From Pagrus major (taxonomy: Eukaryota; Chordata; Actinopteri; Spariformes; Sparidae), in NCBI RefSeq assembly GCF_040436345.1, contig NC_133230.1:2212797-2276796 (forward strand): a stretch of 64,000 bases of DNA, given 5' to 3'. The position numbers and the translations under genes are program-made. The notes under the pieces are model-generated. The model had not been told where the DNA came from. It saw nothing but the letters and a program-made list of their open reading frames with translations, and searched no databases. Positions 45,490 through 60,558 of the stretch are shown here, in pieces. The first letter of the stretch is position 1, and each line of letters opens with the position of its first letter.

Positions 45490-46200
45490 TTTTGCAAGAC
45501 CTGGGGGAAAAGTTTCTCTGATCAGTCGCTTTGAAGAGACATTTGAGGACACGTACAGGCGAGTAGCTTTGTATTTGTGAAATATGTTGGAGGTGATTCA
45601 GTTCTAGTGTTTCATGCATAATTGCAGAACTTTAACTTGAAATTATATACTTGAAAAATCTTCAGAGGCTCAATATACACAGGAGAAATGATGAGCTGAA
45701 AGCTGAATGTGTACAATTTCCTATTGAGAAGATGTCACAATATGTTTCTGTCAATATCTTCATCCTGATTTGCCCATATTTGTGAAAATGATGATTAAAA
45801 AGTCGAGTTAATCAGTCTCATGTGTCCCACTTATTATCGCTCCTCGTGTCATGCTTTTCTACAAACATTTATATGTTAAATACTTGTAGTTTTTCCAGTA
45901 GCTTCCATGTAAGTAACCAAAAAGTAAGCTGTTAGTTCAAAGTATCAGTTTAAAAAAGAGTGGCACATTTCTTTGTGGAATTAAGCAGAGTAGATCTACA
46001 CCTTAATGCAAGGAGTACAACAAACAAAGTGTAAACACACTGTGTAAAAACAGTATAAAAATGGTGTTAAATATGGTTAATTAAATTCATATAAAGAAAT
46101 GGAAAAAGAAAAAAAAGAAAAATATTTATCCAGGTTTAAAAATGTAGTCAGATATGTTTTGAACAGGTTCTGAATAAAATGTGTTCAGTCTGAAGCGGAA
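45490..46200 (+). other. 3' flank of gene B' with decayed finger
   Basis: Twin of 10435-11145. Confidence 0.6.
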
Positions 46201-46214
46201 CTAAAAGCCTCTGC

Positions 46215-46391
46215 GAGTGAGGGGACCCGGAAGGTGGAGAGCAGGTGATTTGGGTGTTGTTTTGGCCTAATCTGAGTTGTGACTAGATCAGAATGGGAAG
46301 TTGTAGTAGACTGTTGGAGGATGAGGATTTGGAGACGGAGTGTGAAATGAGTGCGAGCAGGAAAGGTGGAGGAGGGAGAAGTACGATTAAA
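46215..46391 (+). mobile_element. LINE 5' end fragment
   Basis: Twin of 11160-11336, preceded by CTAAAAGCCTCTGC. ORF1 starts at ATG 46293. Confidence 0.7.
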
Positions 46392-47312
46392 AGAATGTCT
46401 GGAAATAGGAAAGAGTACGGTGTAGGAACACATGTCCCTCGTCTCTGCTATTAATTGAGGCCTTGTTCTAAGTGGAAGGCAAACATTGCTTTACAGATAG
46501 GAGCTGACTTTGCCTTGCAGTCTCTCTCCTCCTCGCTTGGCAAGGAGGACGTTTTCTTTACAATAAAGCCGTCAGATAGACGTTTCCCAGGAGACTCCCT
46601 ACGGTTATTTACAACTATCTAACATCGTCTGTCCTCCTTCCCTCGGAGACAGCCACATTCCTTTCTTTTCTGGTCAATCGAGGTTCCTCATCAAATCAGT
46701 CCACTCTCCAGGCATCAAGAGGAACAGAGAACTGTCACAATCATGTGTTATAAAGGAAAGTCTTTGCAATTGTAAATGAGACTAACGACGGCTGATGTTC
46801 TGTGTTCTCTCCTGATTTAATTAACACACACATGCTCCAGAGTAAAAGTACTCTGGGCCCCACCTTGACACTCAGTGGTTTACGACCACGCTTTACTCTT
46901 ATCTGTGGAGGTTTCTGCACCTATCCCGGTTTCAACCAAGTTTTAAATAACCATTAAGCTGGAATCTCATCCTCTTAATTTTAACAAATTAGTAAAAAGG
47001 AAAAGAAGTTCATAAAACTGATTTTTCCCGCGTTTCTCTGCGATGAAGTTTGTCTGAGATAGTTTTCTGTGTGTAAATGTCCTGTGTTTGGAGGAACCAC
47101 AGCACCTTCTGATAGTGAGTCCTGGTACGATTGGGACAGACTTTCAGGAGATCTATTGTTTAAATACCTCATCTTTCTATTACCAGTAAATGTCTCTGAT
47201 ATGCCCCGTTTAATAAGTATTAGGCTAGAACTAAAAGAAATATGTAAGTGATTAGTTCTTCAATAATCAAGTGTGTTTAGACGTTTTGATCAAGTTTTAA
47301 TTCCTTTTTGAA
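46392..47312 (+). other. X block upstream of remnant C'
   Basis: Twin of 11337-12257, with the 60-codon frame at 47069-47251. Confidence 0.55.
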
Positions 47313-47584
47313 ATGCCTTTTTCTTGTCAAACATGTGGGATGGATTTCAAGACTGCATTAAATCAACAAATGAGATTCCACACAGGTGAGAAGCCTTTTA
47401 CCTGTGAAAATTGTGGGAAGGCTTTTGGGTTATGTTCTAACTTAACTCGTTACATGAGAACTCACACAGGTGAGAAGCCATTTTCTTGCAATGCATGCGG
47501 GAAAACAGTTTGAAGTCATGTAGTTTGAAAAGGCACATGAGAATCCACACAAGTGAGGAGCCACAATTTTGCGAAATATGTTGA
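47313..47584 (+). pseudogene. C2H2 finger remnant C'
   Basis: Twin of C, with the same missing residues, Tyr for His and TGA in finger 3. Confidence 0.75.
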
Positions 47585-48200
47585 AGGTGATTCAGTTCTA
47601 GTGTTTCATGCATAATTGCAGAACTTTAACTTGAAATTATATACTTGAAAAATCCTCAGAGGCTCAATATACACAGGAGAAATGATGAGCTAAAGGGTGA
47701 ATGTGTACAATTTCCACTTGAGAAGATGTCACAATATGTTTGTGTCAATATCTTCATGCTGATTTGCCCATATTTGTGAAAATGATGATTAAAAAGTCAA
47801 GTTAATCAGTCTCATGTGTCCCACTTATTATCGCTCCTCGTGTCATGCTTTTCTACAAACATTTATATGTTAAATACTTGTAGTTTTTCCAGTAGCTTCC
47901 ATGTAAGTAACCAAACAGGAAGCTGTTAGTTCAAAGTAGCAGTTTAGAAAAGAGTGGCACATTTCTTTGTGGAATTAAGCAGAGTAGATCTACACCTTAA
48001 GTCAAGGAGTACAACAAACATAGTGTAAACACACTGTGTAAAAACAGTATAAAAATGGTGTTAAATAGTTAATTAAATTCATATAAATAAATGTAAGAAA
48101 TGGAGAAAGAATTAAATAAAATTATTTTGGACTTTAAAAGTGTAGTCAGATATGTTTTAAACGAGTTCTGAATAAAATGTGTTCAGTCTGAAGCGGAATT
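47585..48200 (+). other. 3' flank block after remnant C'
   Basis: Twin of 12530-13145. No gene is seen. Confidence 0.6.
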
Positions 48201-48360
48201 AAAAGCCTCCGCACTTCCCCCGTCGGAGCTTAACAGCGTGACACCCAGCGGAAGTAAACAGTAGCAGCTAGCAGCATTAGCTGCCTGTGTGTAATGAACG
48301 AAGTGGAAGACGGTACTGAGTCACAGCGCAGCTCATTATTGAATTAGTAATTAAAGAACA
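48201..48360 (+). promoter_or_regulatory. 5' flank/5' UTR of gene D' with uORF
   Basis: Twin of 13146-13305. uORF 48294-48347. Confidence 0.55.
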
Positions 48361-50745
48361 ATGAGTTCAGTTGAGAGTTTGAGAGAGTTTGTCAACGAGC
48401 GACTAACTGCTGCTGCTGAAGAAATATTCCGAGTGTTTAAAACAACTATCGTCCAGTACGAGGAAGAGATCGATCGGCAGCGCGTCCTGCTGGATATCTG
48501 CTGGAAACCCCAAGTAAAGTTACACAGGACAGGTGAGGACAAGTTTATTATTTTAACAACACTAATGTTCAGAGCCCTGGAGTGGCCATAGAGGGGGAGA
48601 TATGCATCGCAGCCACGTTTCACTACATGGAGCGAACAGACGAGTGTTTCCCTCGTGTTGGTTCATTCCACTCCGGGACTCCGGAGGTTCTGAGTGCCCG
48701 CTGCACGGCTGGGCTCCGTTCTATAGAAGACCGCAGCCAAACTCCACTCAAAAAACGCTGATTTTACACACAAAACGTTCAGAAAAATACGAGGAGCACT
48801 AAAACTAAACAGAAAGAGGTGTGTCTCATTGAACCTATTATGAAGACATGTCGGCATTGATTTTGAGTCAGTGGGTCAGATGAGCTGGAAACTATTGGGA
48901 AAAATGTAGATTTTACAGTCAAAACATTAATATAAGTAGCACTAAAATCCATATAACGAGGTGTGTCCTAATCACCCAGTGTATTAATACAATTTGGCAT
49001 TGGTTTGGAGTCAATTGGTCAGATGACCTGGAAGTTATTGACAACAAATTTAGATTTAACATTCAAAACATTCATGGCAAAGAAAATGATGTTTTTGCCA
49101 AATGCTACAAACACTGGAACCAAGGTATGAAATACAGAGCAGAACATATTTCACAGAAGAAGCTATTCCAGCTCTTTATGATGAGACGAGAGGAAAGGTG
49201 GAGGATCGCTCCAGTCTGCAGAGAGAATTGTGCTCACCTGCGATGGATGGACTTCACGGGCCACACGTGAAGCAAGGACTGCCCATTTTATTGATAACGA
49301 GTGGGAAACGCACTCCTACATACTACAAACAAGAGGGATGCAGGAGACTCATACTGGTGCTAATCACCACTCAGAGAAGTGCACTCACCTCTGAGCATGC
49401 TGTTCAGTTGCTGTTCCTGAAGACGAACATGCATATTTGAGGATGAATTGAAATGTGCTCAGGTTTACATAATACAAGTTACTACAAATAAAGGTTGATT
49501 GGTTGATTAAATAATCTCTGCCTTTTGTTCTCTGTCCCTCCAGAGCTCCCACAGCAACATGTCTGTAAGGAGGAGGAGGTTCTCGCTGACCAGCAGGTCT
49601 GTAACCAGGAGAGGAACTCCAGCCTGGACCAAGAGGACCCAGAGCCTCCAGAGATTAAAGAGGAACAGGAGGAACTCTGCACCAGTCGGGAGGGAGAGCA
49701 GCTTGTACTGAAGGTTGAGACGGATACTGTCATGTTGACTCCAACTTATGAGGAAAGTGACCACAGTGAAGCAGAACCAAAAAGTGACCACCAGCTCCTC
49801 TCCAACAACTCTCATGTAGCTGAGAGCCAAGATCAGAAAGGAGGAAAACATGGAGATTCAGGATCAGCTGGAGATGGAGAGCCAAAACAAAAGAAAAGAC
49901 ATCACAGAAGCAAAAGTCACAGTGATGATGCAAAAAACTCTACCTCATCAGACATTCACCATAACACTCACCCAGGTAAAAAGTCTTTCAAATGTGACAC
50001 ATGTGGAAAGGCTTTTAAGTTTGCGTCCCGATTGAATGCTCACCTAAGAACCCACACAGGTGAGAAGCCTTATTCTTGCCAAACATGTGGGAAAGCTTTC
50101 AAGACTTGTAGTAAAGTGAATCGGCACATGATAATCCACACTGGTGAGAAACCGTATACTTGCAAAACGTGTGGGAAAGATTTCAGCCAAAGTGCAAACT
50201 TAACAGTCCACATGAGAACCCACACAGGTGAGAAGCCTTATTCTTGCAAAACGTGTGGGAAAGATTTCAGCCGAAGTGAATCCTTAACAGTCCACATGAG
50301 AATCCACACTGGTGAGAAGCCTTATTCTTGCAACACATGTAGGAAAGCTTTCAGGACTTGTGTTGAATTGAATTTGCACATGAGAATCCACACTGGTGAG
50401 AAACTGTTTTCTTGCCAAACATGTGGGAAGACTTTCACCCGAAGTGATCACTTAACAGCCCACTTGAGAACCCACACTGGTGAGAAGCCTTATTCTTGCA
50501 AAACATGTGGGAAAGCTTTCAAGACTCGTTTTGAATTGAATCTGCACATGAGAACCCACACAGGTGAGAAACCGTATTCTTGCAAAACATGTGGGAAAGC
50601 TTTCAACCGAAGTGATCACTTAAGAGCCCACATTAGAACCCACACTGGCGAGAAACCGTATTCTTGCAAAACATGTGGGAAAGCTTTCAACCGAAGTGAT
50701 TACTTAAGAGTCCACATGAGAATCCACACGGATGAGAAGCCATAA
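48361..50745 (+). CDS. C2H2 zinc-finger protein gene D', 9 fingers
   Basis: Exon 1 48361-48532, exon 2 49544-50745. The protein equals that of D, including the Val in the finger 2 helix and the final TDEKP. A hAT fossil lies in the intron at 49102-49368. Confidence 0.75.
49102..49368 (+). mobile_element. hAT transposase fossil in intron 1 of gene D'
   Basis: Twin of 14047-14313. Confidence 0.7.
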
Positions 50746-51491
50746 TTTTGAAAGACCTGGGGGGAAAGTTTCTCTGATCAGTCGCTTTGAAGAGACATTT
50801 GAGGACACGTACAGGCGAGTAGCTTTGTATTTGTGAAATATGTTGGAGGTGATTCAGTTCTAGTGTTTCATGCATAATTGCAGAACTTTAACTTGAAATT
50901 ATATACTTGAAAAATCCTCAGAGGCTCAATATACACAGGAGAAATGATGAGCTGAAAGCTGAATGTGTACAATTTCCCATTGAGACGATGTCACAATATG
51001 TTTGTGTCAATATCTTCATGCTGATTTGCCCATATTTGTGAAAATGATGATTAAAAGGTCAAGTTAATCAGTCTCATGTGTCCCACTTATTATCGCTCCT
51101 TGTGTCTTGCTTTTCTATAAACATTTATATGTTAAATACTTGTAGTTTTTCCAGTAGCTTCCATGTAAGTAACCAAAAAGTAAGCTGTTAGTTCAAAGTA
51201 GCAGTTTAGAAAAGAGTGGCACATTTCTTTGTGGGATTAAGCAGAGTAGATCTACACCTTAATATAAGGAGTACAACAAACATAGTGTAAACACACTGTG
51301 TAAAAACAGTATAAGAATGGTGTTAAATATAGTTAATTAAATTAATATAAATAAATGTATAAAAGTATTTTGGAGTTTGCTTAGCAACTGTACAACATTT
51401 TTGTCCAAATTATTTATTGAAGTTTAAAAGTGTAGTCAGATATGTTTTAAACAGGTTCTGAATAAAATGTGTTCAGTCTGAAGCGGAATTA
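50746..51491 (+). other. 3' flank of gene D' with decayed finger
   Basis: Twin of 15691-16436. Confidence 0.6.
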
Positions 51492-51650
51492 AAAGCCTCC
51501 GCACTTCCCCCGTCGGAGCTTAACAGCGTGACACCCAGCGGAAGTAAACAGTAGCAGCTAGCAGCATTAGCTGCCTGTGTGTAATGAACGAAGTGGAAGA
51601 CGGTACTGAGTCACAGCGCAGCTCATTATTGAATTAGTAATTAAAGAACA
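51492..51650 (+). promoter_or_regulatory. 5' flank/5' UTR of gene E' with uORF
   Basis: Twin of 16437-16595. uORF 51584-51637. Confidence 0.55.
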
Positions 51651-53958
51651 ATGAGTTCAGTTGAGAGTTTGAGAGAGTTTGTCAACGAGCGACTAACTGC
51701 TGCTGCTGAAGAAATATTCCGAGTGTTTAAAACAACTATCGTCCAGTACGAGGAAGAGATCGATCGGCAGCGCGTCCTGCTGGATATCTGCTGGAAACCC
51801 CAAGTAAAGTTACACAGGACAGGTGAGGACAAGTTTATTATTTTAACAACACTAATGTTCAGAGCCCTGGAGTGGCCATAGAGGGGGAGATATGCATCGC
51901 AGCCACGTTTCACTACATGGAGCGAACAGACGAGTGTTTCCCTCGTGTTGGTTCATTCCACTCCGGGACTCCGGAGGTTCTGAGTGCCCGCTGCACGGCT
52001 GGGCTCCGTTCTATAGAAGACCGCAGCCAAACTCCACTCAAAAAATGCTGATTTTACACACAAAGCGTTCAGAACAATATGAGGAGCACTAAAACTAAAC
52101 AGAAAGAGGTGTGTCTCATTGAACCTATTATGAAGACATGTCGGCATTGGCTTGGAGTCAATCGGTCAGATGACCTGGAAGCTATTGAAAAAAAATGTAG
52201 ATTTTACATTCAAAACATTGCTAACAAGGAAAATTATGTTTTTGCCAAATGCTACAAACACTGGAACCAAGGTATGAAACACAGAGCAGGACATATTTCA
52301 CAGCAGAAGCTATTCCAGCTCTTTATGATGAGACGAGAGGAAAGGTGGAGGATCGCTCCAGTCTGCAGAGAGAATTGTGCTCACCTGTGATGGATGGACT
52401 TCACGGGCCACAGAGTCCTACGTGAAGCAAGGACTGCCCATTTTATTGATAACGAGTGGGAAACGCACTCCTACATACTACAAAAAAGAGGGATGCAGGA
52501 GACTCATACCGGTGCTAATCACCACTCAGAGAAGTGCACTCACCTCTGAGCATGCTGTTCAGTTGCTGTTCAGTTGCTGTTGAGTTGCTGTTCCTGAAGA
52601 AGAACATGCATATTTGAGGATGAATTGAAATGTGCTCAGGTTTACATAATACAAGTTACTACAAATAAAGGTTGATTGGTTGATTAAATAATCTCTGCCT
52701 TTTGTTCTCTGTCCCTCCAGAGATCCCACAGCAACATGTCTGTAAGGAGGAGGAGGTTCTCACTGACCAGCAGGTCTGTAACCAGGAGAGGAACTCCAGT
52801 CTGGACCAAGAGGACCCAGAGCCTCCAGAGATTAAAGAGGAACAGGAGGAACTCTGCACCAGTCGGGAGGGAGAGCAGCTTGTACTGAAGGTTGAGACGG
52901 ATACCGTCATGTTGACTCCAACTTATGAGGAAAGTGACCACAGTGAAGCAGAACCAAAAAGTGACCACCAGCTCCTCTCCAACAACTCTCATGTAGCTGA
53001 GAGCCAAGATCAGAAACGAGGAAAACATGGAGATTCAGGATCAGCTGGAGATGGAGAGCCAAAACAAAAGAAAAGACATCACGGAAGAAAAAGACACAGT
53101 GAAAATGCAAAAAACTCTTCCTCATCAGACATTCGCCATAACACTCACCCAGGTAAAAAGTCCTTCAAATGTGACACATGTGGAAAGGCTTTTAAGATTA
53201 AGTCCCGATTGAATACACACCTAAGAACCCACACAGGTGAGAAGCCTTATTCTTGCCAAACATGTGGGAAAGATTTCAGGAGTCGTGCTCACTTAACAGT
53301 CCACATGAGAACCCACACAGGTGAGAAGCCTTATTCTTGCCAAACATGTGGGAAAGATTTCAGGAGTCGTGCTCACTTAACAATCCACATGAGAACCCAC
53401 ACAGGTGAGAAGCCGTATACTTGCAAAACATGTGGGAAAGCTTTCACTCAAAGTGCTGTGTTAACAGTCCACATGAGAACCCACACAGGTGAGAAACCGT
53501 ATTCTTGCAACACATGTGGGAAGACTTTCAAGACTGGTGGTGAATTGAATCAGCACATGAGAGTCCACACAGGTGAGAAGCCGTATACTTGCAAAACATG
53601 TGGGAAAGCTTTCACTCGAAGTGCTGACTTAACAGTCCACATGAGAACCCACACAGGTGAGAAGCCGTATTCTTGCAACACATGTGGGAAAGCTTTCAAG
53701 ACTCGTGGTGAATTGAATCAGCACATGAGATTCCACACAGGTGAGAAGCCGTATTCTTGCCAAACATGTGGGAAGACTTTCAAGACTCGTGGTGAATTGA
53801 ATCTGCACATGAGAATCCACACTGGTGAGAAGCCGTATTCTTGCAAAACATGTGGGAAGACTTTCAGCCAAAATGCAAACTTAACAGTCCACATGAGAAT
53901 CCACACTGGTGAGAAGCCTTATTCTTGCAACACGTGGGAAAGATTTCAGGACTCGTAG
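51651..53958 (+). CDS. C2H2 zinc-finger protein gene E', 9 fingers, truncated
   Basis: Exon 1 51651-51822, exon 2 52721-53958. Same 2-bp deletion and NTWERFQDS end as E, so the lesion predates the 35-kb duplication. The intron has the hAT fossil (52249-52523) and three 11-bp units. Confidence 0.7.
52249..52523 (+). mobile_element. hAT transposase fossil in intron 1 of gene E'
   Basis: Twin of 17194-17468. Confidence 0.7.
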
Positions 53959-54269
<311 letters not shown>

Positions 54270-55861
54270 TGTTTTAGTGATTTATGTGATTTGTGTTTAA
54301 GACAGTCCACATTAAGCCATGGTGACATTCTGGGAAAGGTGAAACACGATTTGAAACATTAAAAATGTTAGTTTAGTTTTAGTTTGTTTCTGTGAGTTTT
54401 AGACTTGGATTCTAATAATAATAAGTTAAAGTAGTTCATCAGTCAGAGCCTAAGAATCACCACCGACAGCGACTGAGGAAGACCATCATCATCGTCATCT
54501 TCTTCATCTCCATCATCATTAACAAAGACGTTACAGCGACAGGCTGTTTAAGGAACCGTGTGGGCGGTTTCCAACGAAAGAAGATTCTTTAAGTTCAGGA
54601 GAAATTTGGTCAGAATCAGAAACAGATTTATTGCCAAGAAGGATTTTACACCAACAAGGAATTTGTCTAGGTGAATAAGGTGCATACATTGAAGACAATA
54701 AACAAACAGTGACTATAATAAATATGTACAAATTCTGCATTAATGTAATGCAAAGACTTGAAGGGCGGTAGTGGGTTTGAGTGCAAGAGTCCGTGTCAGT
54801 GTCAGTGGGGGTCCCGGGACTTGTTAAGGATCCCAACTACAGAGGGGAAGAAACTGTTCATGTGGCGGGAGGTTTTGGTCCTGATGGACCGCAGCCTCCT
54901 GCCAGAGGGGAGAGTGTCAAAAAGTCTGTGACCGGGATGGGAGGGGTCGGCCACAATCCTACCTGCACACCTCAGAGCCCTGGAGCTGTGCAGGTCCTGA
55001 AGGGATGGAAGGTTGCAGCCAATCACCTTCTCAGCAGAGCGTATGATACGCTGGTCAGGGCTCTGTTAGCATTAAACTATTCTCTTAATATTTAACTGCT
55101 TTCACCCTACCTGCAATTTCACCGTCCGCCCATATTTCATTCATAAACTAATTACATTAGTCATTACAGACTCACCGTCTTTCTGTTATATGTTAATGTT
55201 GTTTAGTTGCCATCTCATTTACTTAAATGAAAATAAATATATTTAACCGTATGTCGTTGTCTGTGGAGGTTTGTTTTACTGTGGAGAACCAATGGTAACT
55301 GTGTGTAGAAGCCACTACTGCAGTGGCAGTACTGCAGTAATGAGATTAAATACATTGATTTGAATGAATTAATATTGATTAAAGTTAACATTGTCTAGTC
55401 GAATTTGATTAATTTCCTCCAGATTAGTCAAAGAGATAAAAGAACGGAGGTGGTGCTCCTATTCACGAGTGCTTTATTAATCTCAAGTGATTAATACATT
55501 AATTTATGTGTAGTGTTTCTCCTACATTGGCATGAGGATAAGTTGACAGTACCCAGATGTTACTCCTCATTAAGAAGAGATCTTAAAGGTTGAGTATGAA
55601 TGGGAGGAATTATTACTGCAAAAAACAAACATTTATATGTTAAATACTTGTAGTTTTTCCAGTAGCTTCCATGTAAGTAACCAAACAGAAAGCTGTTAGT
55701 TCAAAGTAGCAGTTTAGAAAAGAGTGGCACATTTATTTGTGGAATTAAGCAGAGTAGATCTACACCTTAATACAAGGAGTACAACAAACATAGTGTAAAC
55801 ACACTGTAAAAACAGAATAAAAATGGTGTTAAATATTGTTAATTAAATTAATATAAATAAA
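54270..55861 (+). other. E' to LINE copy 4 intergenic region
   Basis: Dispersed repeat fragment at 54609-55065 and shared ZNF flank from about 55626. Twin of 19215-20806. No gene is seen. Confidence 0.55.
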
Positions 55862-57154
55862 ATGGGAAGTTGTAGTAGACTGTTGGAGGATGAGGATTTG
55901 GAGACGGAGTGGGAAATGAGTGGGAGCAGGAAAGGTGGAGGAGGGAGAAGGGATAGCAGAAATAGTCAGTTAACAAAAAAACGAGCATTAGAGGAGGATG
56001 AGGAAGGAAGAGATGTCAGGTAAAGGACAATGATGGAAGAATTTAAGATCATTCTTAAATTTAAAGTGGGCAGTGTCCAGTCACTAACAGCTGGATTGAG
56101 AAACGCGATTGGGGAATTAGAGATGGTGAAGATATTATGTGATGGCAGTCTGTTGGTAAAATGCAAGAATAATGAGCAGAGAAATAAAACAATGAAACTG
56201 TAATGTAATAACAAAATAGTGGAAAAAAAGATAGTTGGGGAGAGGAGAGGAACTAGGGGAGTGATAACTGGAATCCCTGTTGGAGAAAACCTGGAGGAGC
56301 TCAGGAAAGTGCTGAAAGGCGGAACGGTCACAGGAATTAGACGGCTCCAGGCCTTTAGAAATGGGGAAAAAGTTGATAGTGAATCTGTTCTGCTACAGTT
56401 CAAGGATGAGGTGCTTCCTGGAAAAATGATGGTAGGATACATGAGTTTTAGCGTAAGAGAATATGTTCCTGCTCCACTAAGATGCTATAAATGTCAAGCG
56501 ATATGGTCATACCGCTAATGTATGCAAAGGGAAACAGAGATGCGGAAGATGCGGAGGAGAGCGTGCGTATGGACAGTGTGGCAGCAAGGATGCAGTTAAG
56601 TGCTGTCATTGTGGAGGGAACCACACAGCAGCATATGGGATGCGGGGACAGCCTTCCATTCTGAAACACCCCCACTCCGAAACACCGCTGTTCCGACTTT
56701 CAACTTCAAATTACTTCCCAAAAGGGTTAGGGTTAGGGTCAGGGTCAGGGTCAGGGTTTCCCCAATAGCCTTTTCGCGGATGCGTTGTCAGGAAGCAGGC
56801 AGTAGAAGTTCAACAAGTAAAATCAGAGTGGAAAGTGACATATGAAGAGGCTGTGCAGATATGTAACAATGAAAGAAGAGAAGAAGGAGTCAACCAAAGC
56901 AAACATGAAACAAGTGTGGCTTCAGGCCGGGCACAAAAGGACAATGCAGGAGTGCCAATGGACAGATTAGTGCTATTCTTAGCTTGCGTCATCAACTGTT
57001 CAGAGCAAAGGAAAACCAAGACAGAGAAAATCAAAATCATAGTTAAGGCAGCAGCTAAATTCCTTAACATGAAAGATTTATCACGGGAAAAGATACAGAC
57101 TGACCTTAGCCACGGAGAAAGGACCTCGGAGGCAGCTTCGCAAATCATAACATA

Positions 57155-57895
57155 GTGTTGATACTTCAATGGAACGCCAGGAGTCTGATAGCGAATGGAC
57201 AGGAGTTTACAGGATATATTGATCATTTAGAAAGGAAACCAGACATCATATGCATTCAGGAAACATGGCTCAAAACAACTCTGGAGTCCATTATTAAGGG
57301 GTATACTGTTATCCGCAAAGATAGAAACAATGGTAATGGAGGGGGATGTGCAATATTTATTAAAGAAGGTATAAATTATAGACAGTTAGATACAATACAA
57401 AAGTTAGAGGTAATAGTTTTTGAAATATGGAGTAAGAATGGTAGTATGAAAATAGTACATTTTTATAACCCATGCAAAAAGTTAGAAAAAGGAAAACTAG
57501 AGTTAATATTGGAACACTGGAGAGGTAATATCATCTGGTGTGGGGATTTTAATGCACATAGCACAGTGTGGGGGGAAAAAGAAGATTTAAATGGAGAGAT
57601 TTTAGAGGAACTCATAGATGAGAAGGAATTGGTGTGTTTAAATGATGGAGTAGGCACAAGGGTTAATTTGGGGAAGGGTACAGAGTCAGCAGTAGACCTT
57701 ACTTTGGTATCACAGTCACTGGTCGAGAAGAGTAATTGGGAAGTATTTAAAGGAAGCACTATAGGGAGTGATCACTCTCCAATATTCATAGGTGTTGGAG
57801 TTGAAAGGGAGATGAAACAGGACGAGAGAGAAGGAAGATGGAAATTTGAAGAAGCAAATTGGAACAAGTATAGAGTATTAGCTGAAGGACTTTGA
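57155..57895 (+). pseudogene. LINE endonuclease domain, copy 4
   Basis: Same residues as 22100-22840 (EEANWNKY variant). Confidence 0.8.
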
Positions 57896-58713
57896 CTGAC
57901 TTTGCCTTGCAGTCTCTCTCCTCCTCACCTGGCAAGGAGGACGTTGTTTTCTTTACAATAAAGCCGTCAGATAGACGTTTCCCAGGAGACTCCCTAAGGT
58001 TATTTACAACTATCTAACATCGTCTGTCCTCCTTCCCTCGGAGACAGCCACATTCCTTTCTTTTCTGGTCAATTGAGGTTCATCATCAAATCAATCCACT
58101 CTCCAGGCATCAAGAGGAACAGAGAACTGTCACAATCATGTGTTATAAAGGAAAGTCTTTGCAATTGTAAATGAGACTAACGACGGCTGATGTTCTGTGT
58201 TCTCTCCTGATCTAATTAACACACACATGCTCCAGAGTAAAAGTACTCTGGGCCCCACCTTGACACTCAGTGGTTTACGACCATGCTTTTCTCTTATCTG
58301 TGGGGGTTTCTGCACTCATCCAGATTGAAACCAAATTTTAAATAACCATTAAGCTGGAATCTCATCCTCTTAATCTTAACAGATGTCTGTAAATGTCCTG
58401 TGTTTGCAGGAACCACAGCATCTCCTGATGGTGAGTCCTGGTACGATTGGGACAGACTTTCAGGAGATCTATTGTTTAAATACCTCATCTTTCTATTACC
58501 AGTAAATGTCTCTGATATGCCCTGTTTAATAAGTATTAGGCTAGAACTAAAGGAAGTTCAATTAGTTTACAAGTCAGAGCCTAAGAACCACCACTCAAAG
58601 CGACGAAGAAGACCATCATCTTTATCAAGATCATCATCATTGATAAAGAAGTTTCAGTAACGGGCTGTTTCAGAAACCGTGCAAGCGGTTTCCAACGAAA
58701 GACAGACTCTTTG

Positions 58714-59433
58714 ACAAGCCAGACCGGCTCTGCCCCCCAACGCACAAAGGTCGTCTGTTTCACAAAAAGCAAAATTCAGGATCAGATTCAACTTAAAATG
58801 TATGGAGAAAATTTAGAAAGAGTAGAATGTTTCAAATATCTACGTATCTGGTTCGACAAGAATCTTACTTGGAAAATTCACATAGGGACAATTGTTGGAA
58901 AATGTAAAAAAGTACTGAATGTTGTTGATGTTTGAGGGGTAACGAGTGGGGAGCAAATAAAGTGTCTCTGAAAGCTGTTTACATTGGGCTAATCAGGGAA
59001 GGTCTTGACTATGGCTGCACAATTTACCAGTCTGCTTCAAAAACTTTACTAAAAAAATTGGATACACTTAGATATCAGGCCTTGAGACTCCGCTGTGGTG
59101 CTATTAATACAACCCCAGTGTCAGCTTTACAAGTGGAGATGAATGAAATGCCATTAGAAATAAGAAGAAATCAGATTTCACTAACATACTGGGCAAACCT
59201 AAAGGGCCATAAGGAGAGTCAGCCCACTCAGAAGGTGTTACAGATGTGTCAAGAGAAGGAAAGAAGACAGTTGAAGAGCTTTGGTTGGATGATGGGGGAT
59301 GCAGTATAGAAATAGGGATAGGGGATTTAGTGTTAAGCCCCACTGTACCATCCTCCACTGTCCCACCTTGGCTATTAAGAGAAATAGAGGTAGACATACA
59401 TCTGTTAGCAGAGGGTGATTTGTTAATTTTTAA
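58714..59433 (+). pseudogene. LINE RT C-terminal remnant, copy 4
   Basis: Twin of 23659-24378, with GLIREGLDYG. Confidence 0.7.
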
Positions 59434-60558
59434 CAGGGGGATGGCTCAATGGGAGCAGCACCCTGCCCCGACACACCTATGTCCACCTCCCAAAGGACAT
59501 TGTTGATGCCTTAACCACAACTGTGGCATTTCTAATTTTACAACTCCATTTAATCCAGTTATCTTCCTTCTCTCCCTACTACAATTGTCTTTGTATAACT
59601 GTATTAAAGTAACAAGTAAATACACCTTTAAATTGTATGCAGTGGACTGAGTTTATTCAGGCAGGGTTTTCTCATGTTTCTCACAATACACTACAAGCAG
59701 GGTCATTTTAAGTTACATGACCCCTTGGAATTTTTTACCATCTAAATTCCTTGAGGGACACAAAATGAATATTGTGCAAAATAGTAGAGCCCGACCGATT
59801 TATCGGCCAATATGAGCCTCTCACAGATATATCAGTATCAGTGTATATATTGTCCGATATGCACTGATATGAAAACCTTATATTTAAAAACTATAATGGA
59901 GAAAAACATGCTTGGGCTAATTTAAAATTGGTGTAATGACACAGTTTGTCCAGCAGAGCGCGCTTCAACGGGACTAAAACAGCTGGTGTCAGGAAATGTA
60001 ACAGCTGCCTCACTAATGGTTGAACTATAAACCAGCACAAACATGACAATTACCAACAGAACATAAGCCACCATGTTCTGAACAGACACTAAAAACACTT
60101 ACAGAAAGTAACATTTTAGTTTTAGAAAAGGAAACTTGTTGTGCTCCTCCTCTACAGAGAGACGCGCTGGGGATCCACCGGAAGCTGCTCTATGACGTCG
60201 CGTCTGCTACAGGTTTTGTTCCGCCCTCCGCACGACGTCATACCATGAATGTATGAAGAGAACCAGGCGGGAACGTTTCAGAACCGAGCCTTTGGCCTGC
60301 CCGATTTTGTTGACTTGCTCAGATTTTGACGTTTTTATACAATCGGGAGTCTGCACACGGTGTTTTATTTTGAAAATTGACCGGATGCTCTATGCCGTGC
60401 ACGGCTCAACTGTGCGCCGTCGATCGCGGCCGCTTGTGATTTGTAACACACTTTCTGCTACTAGGGGATGGAGAGTGATGGCAGGTTAACAAGGGGGATG
60501 CTTTTTGGTAATTTTGCTAACAAGGGGGACGGCATCCCCCCTCATCCCCCCTCATGTC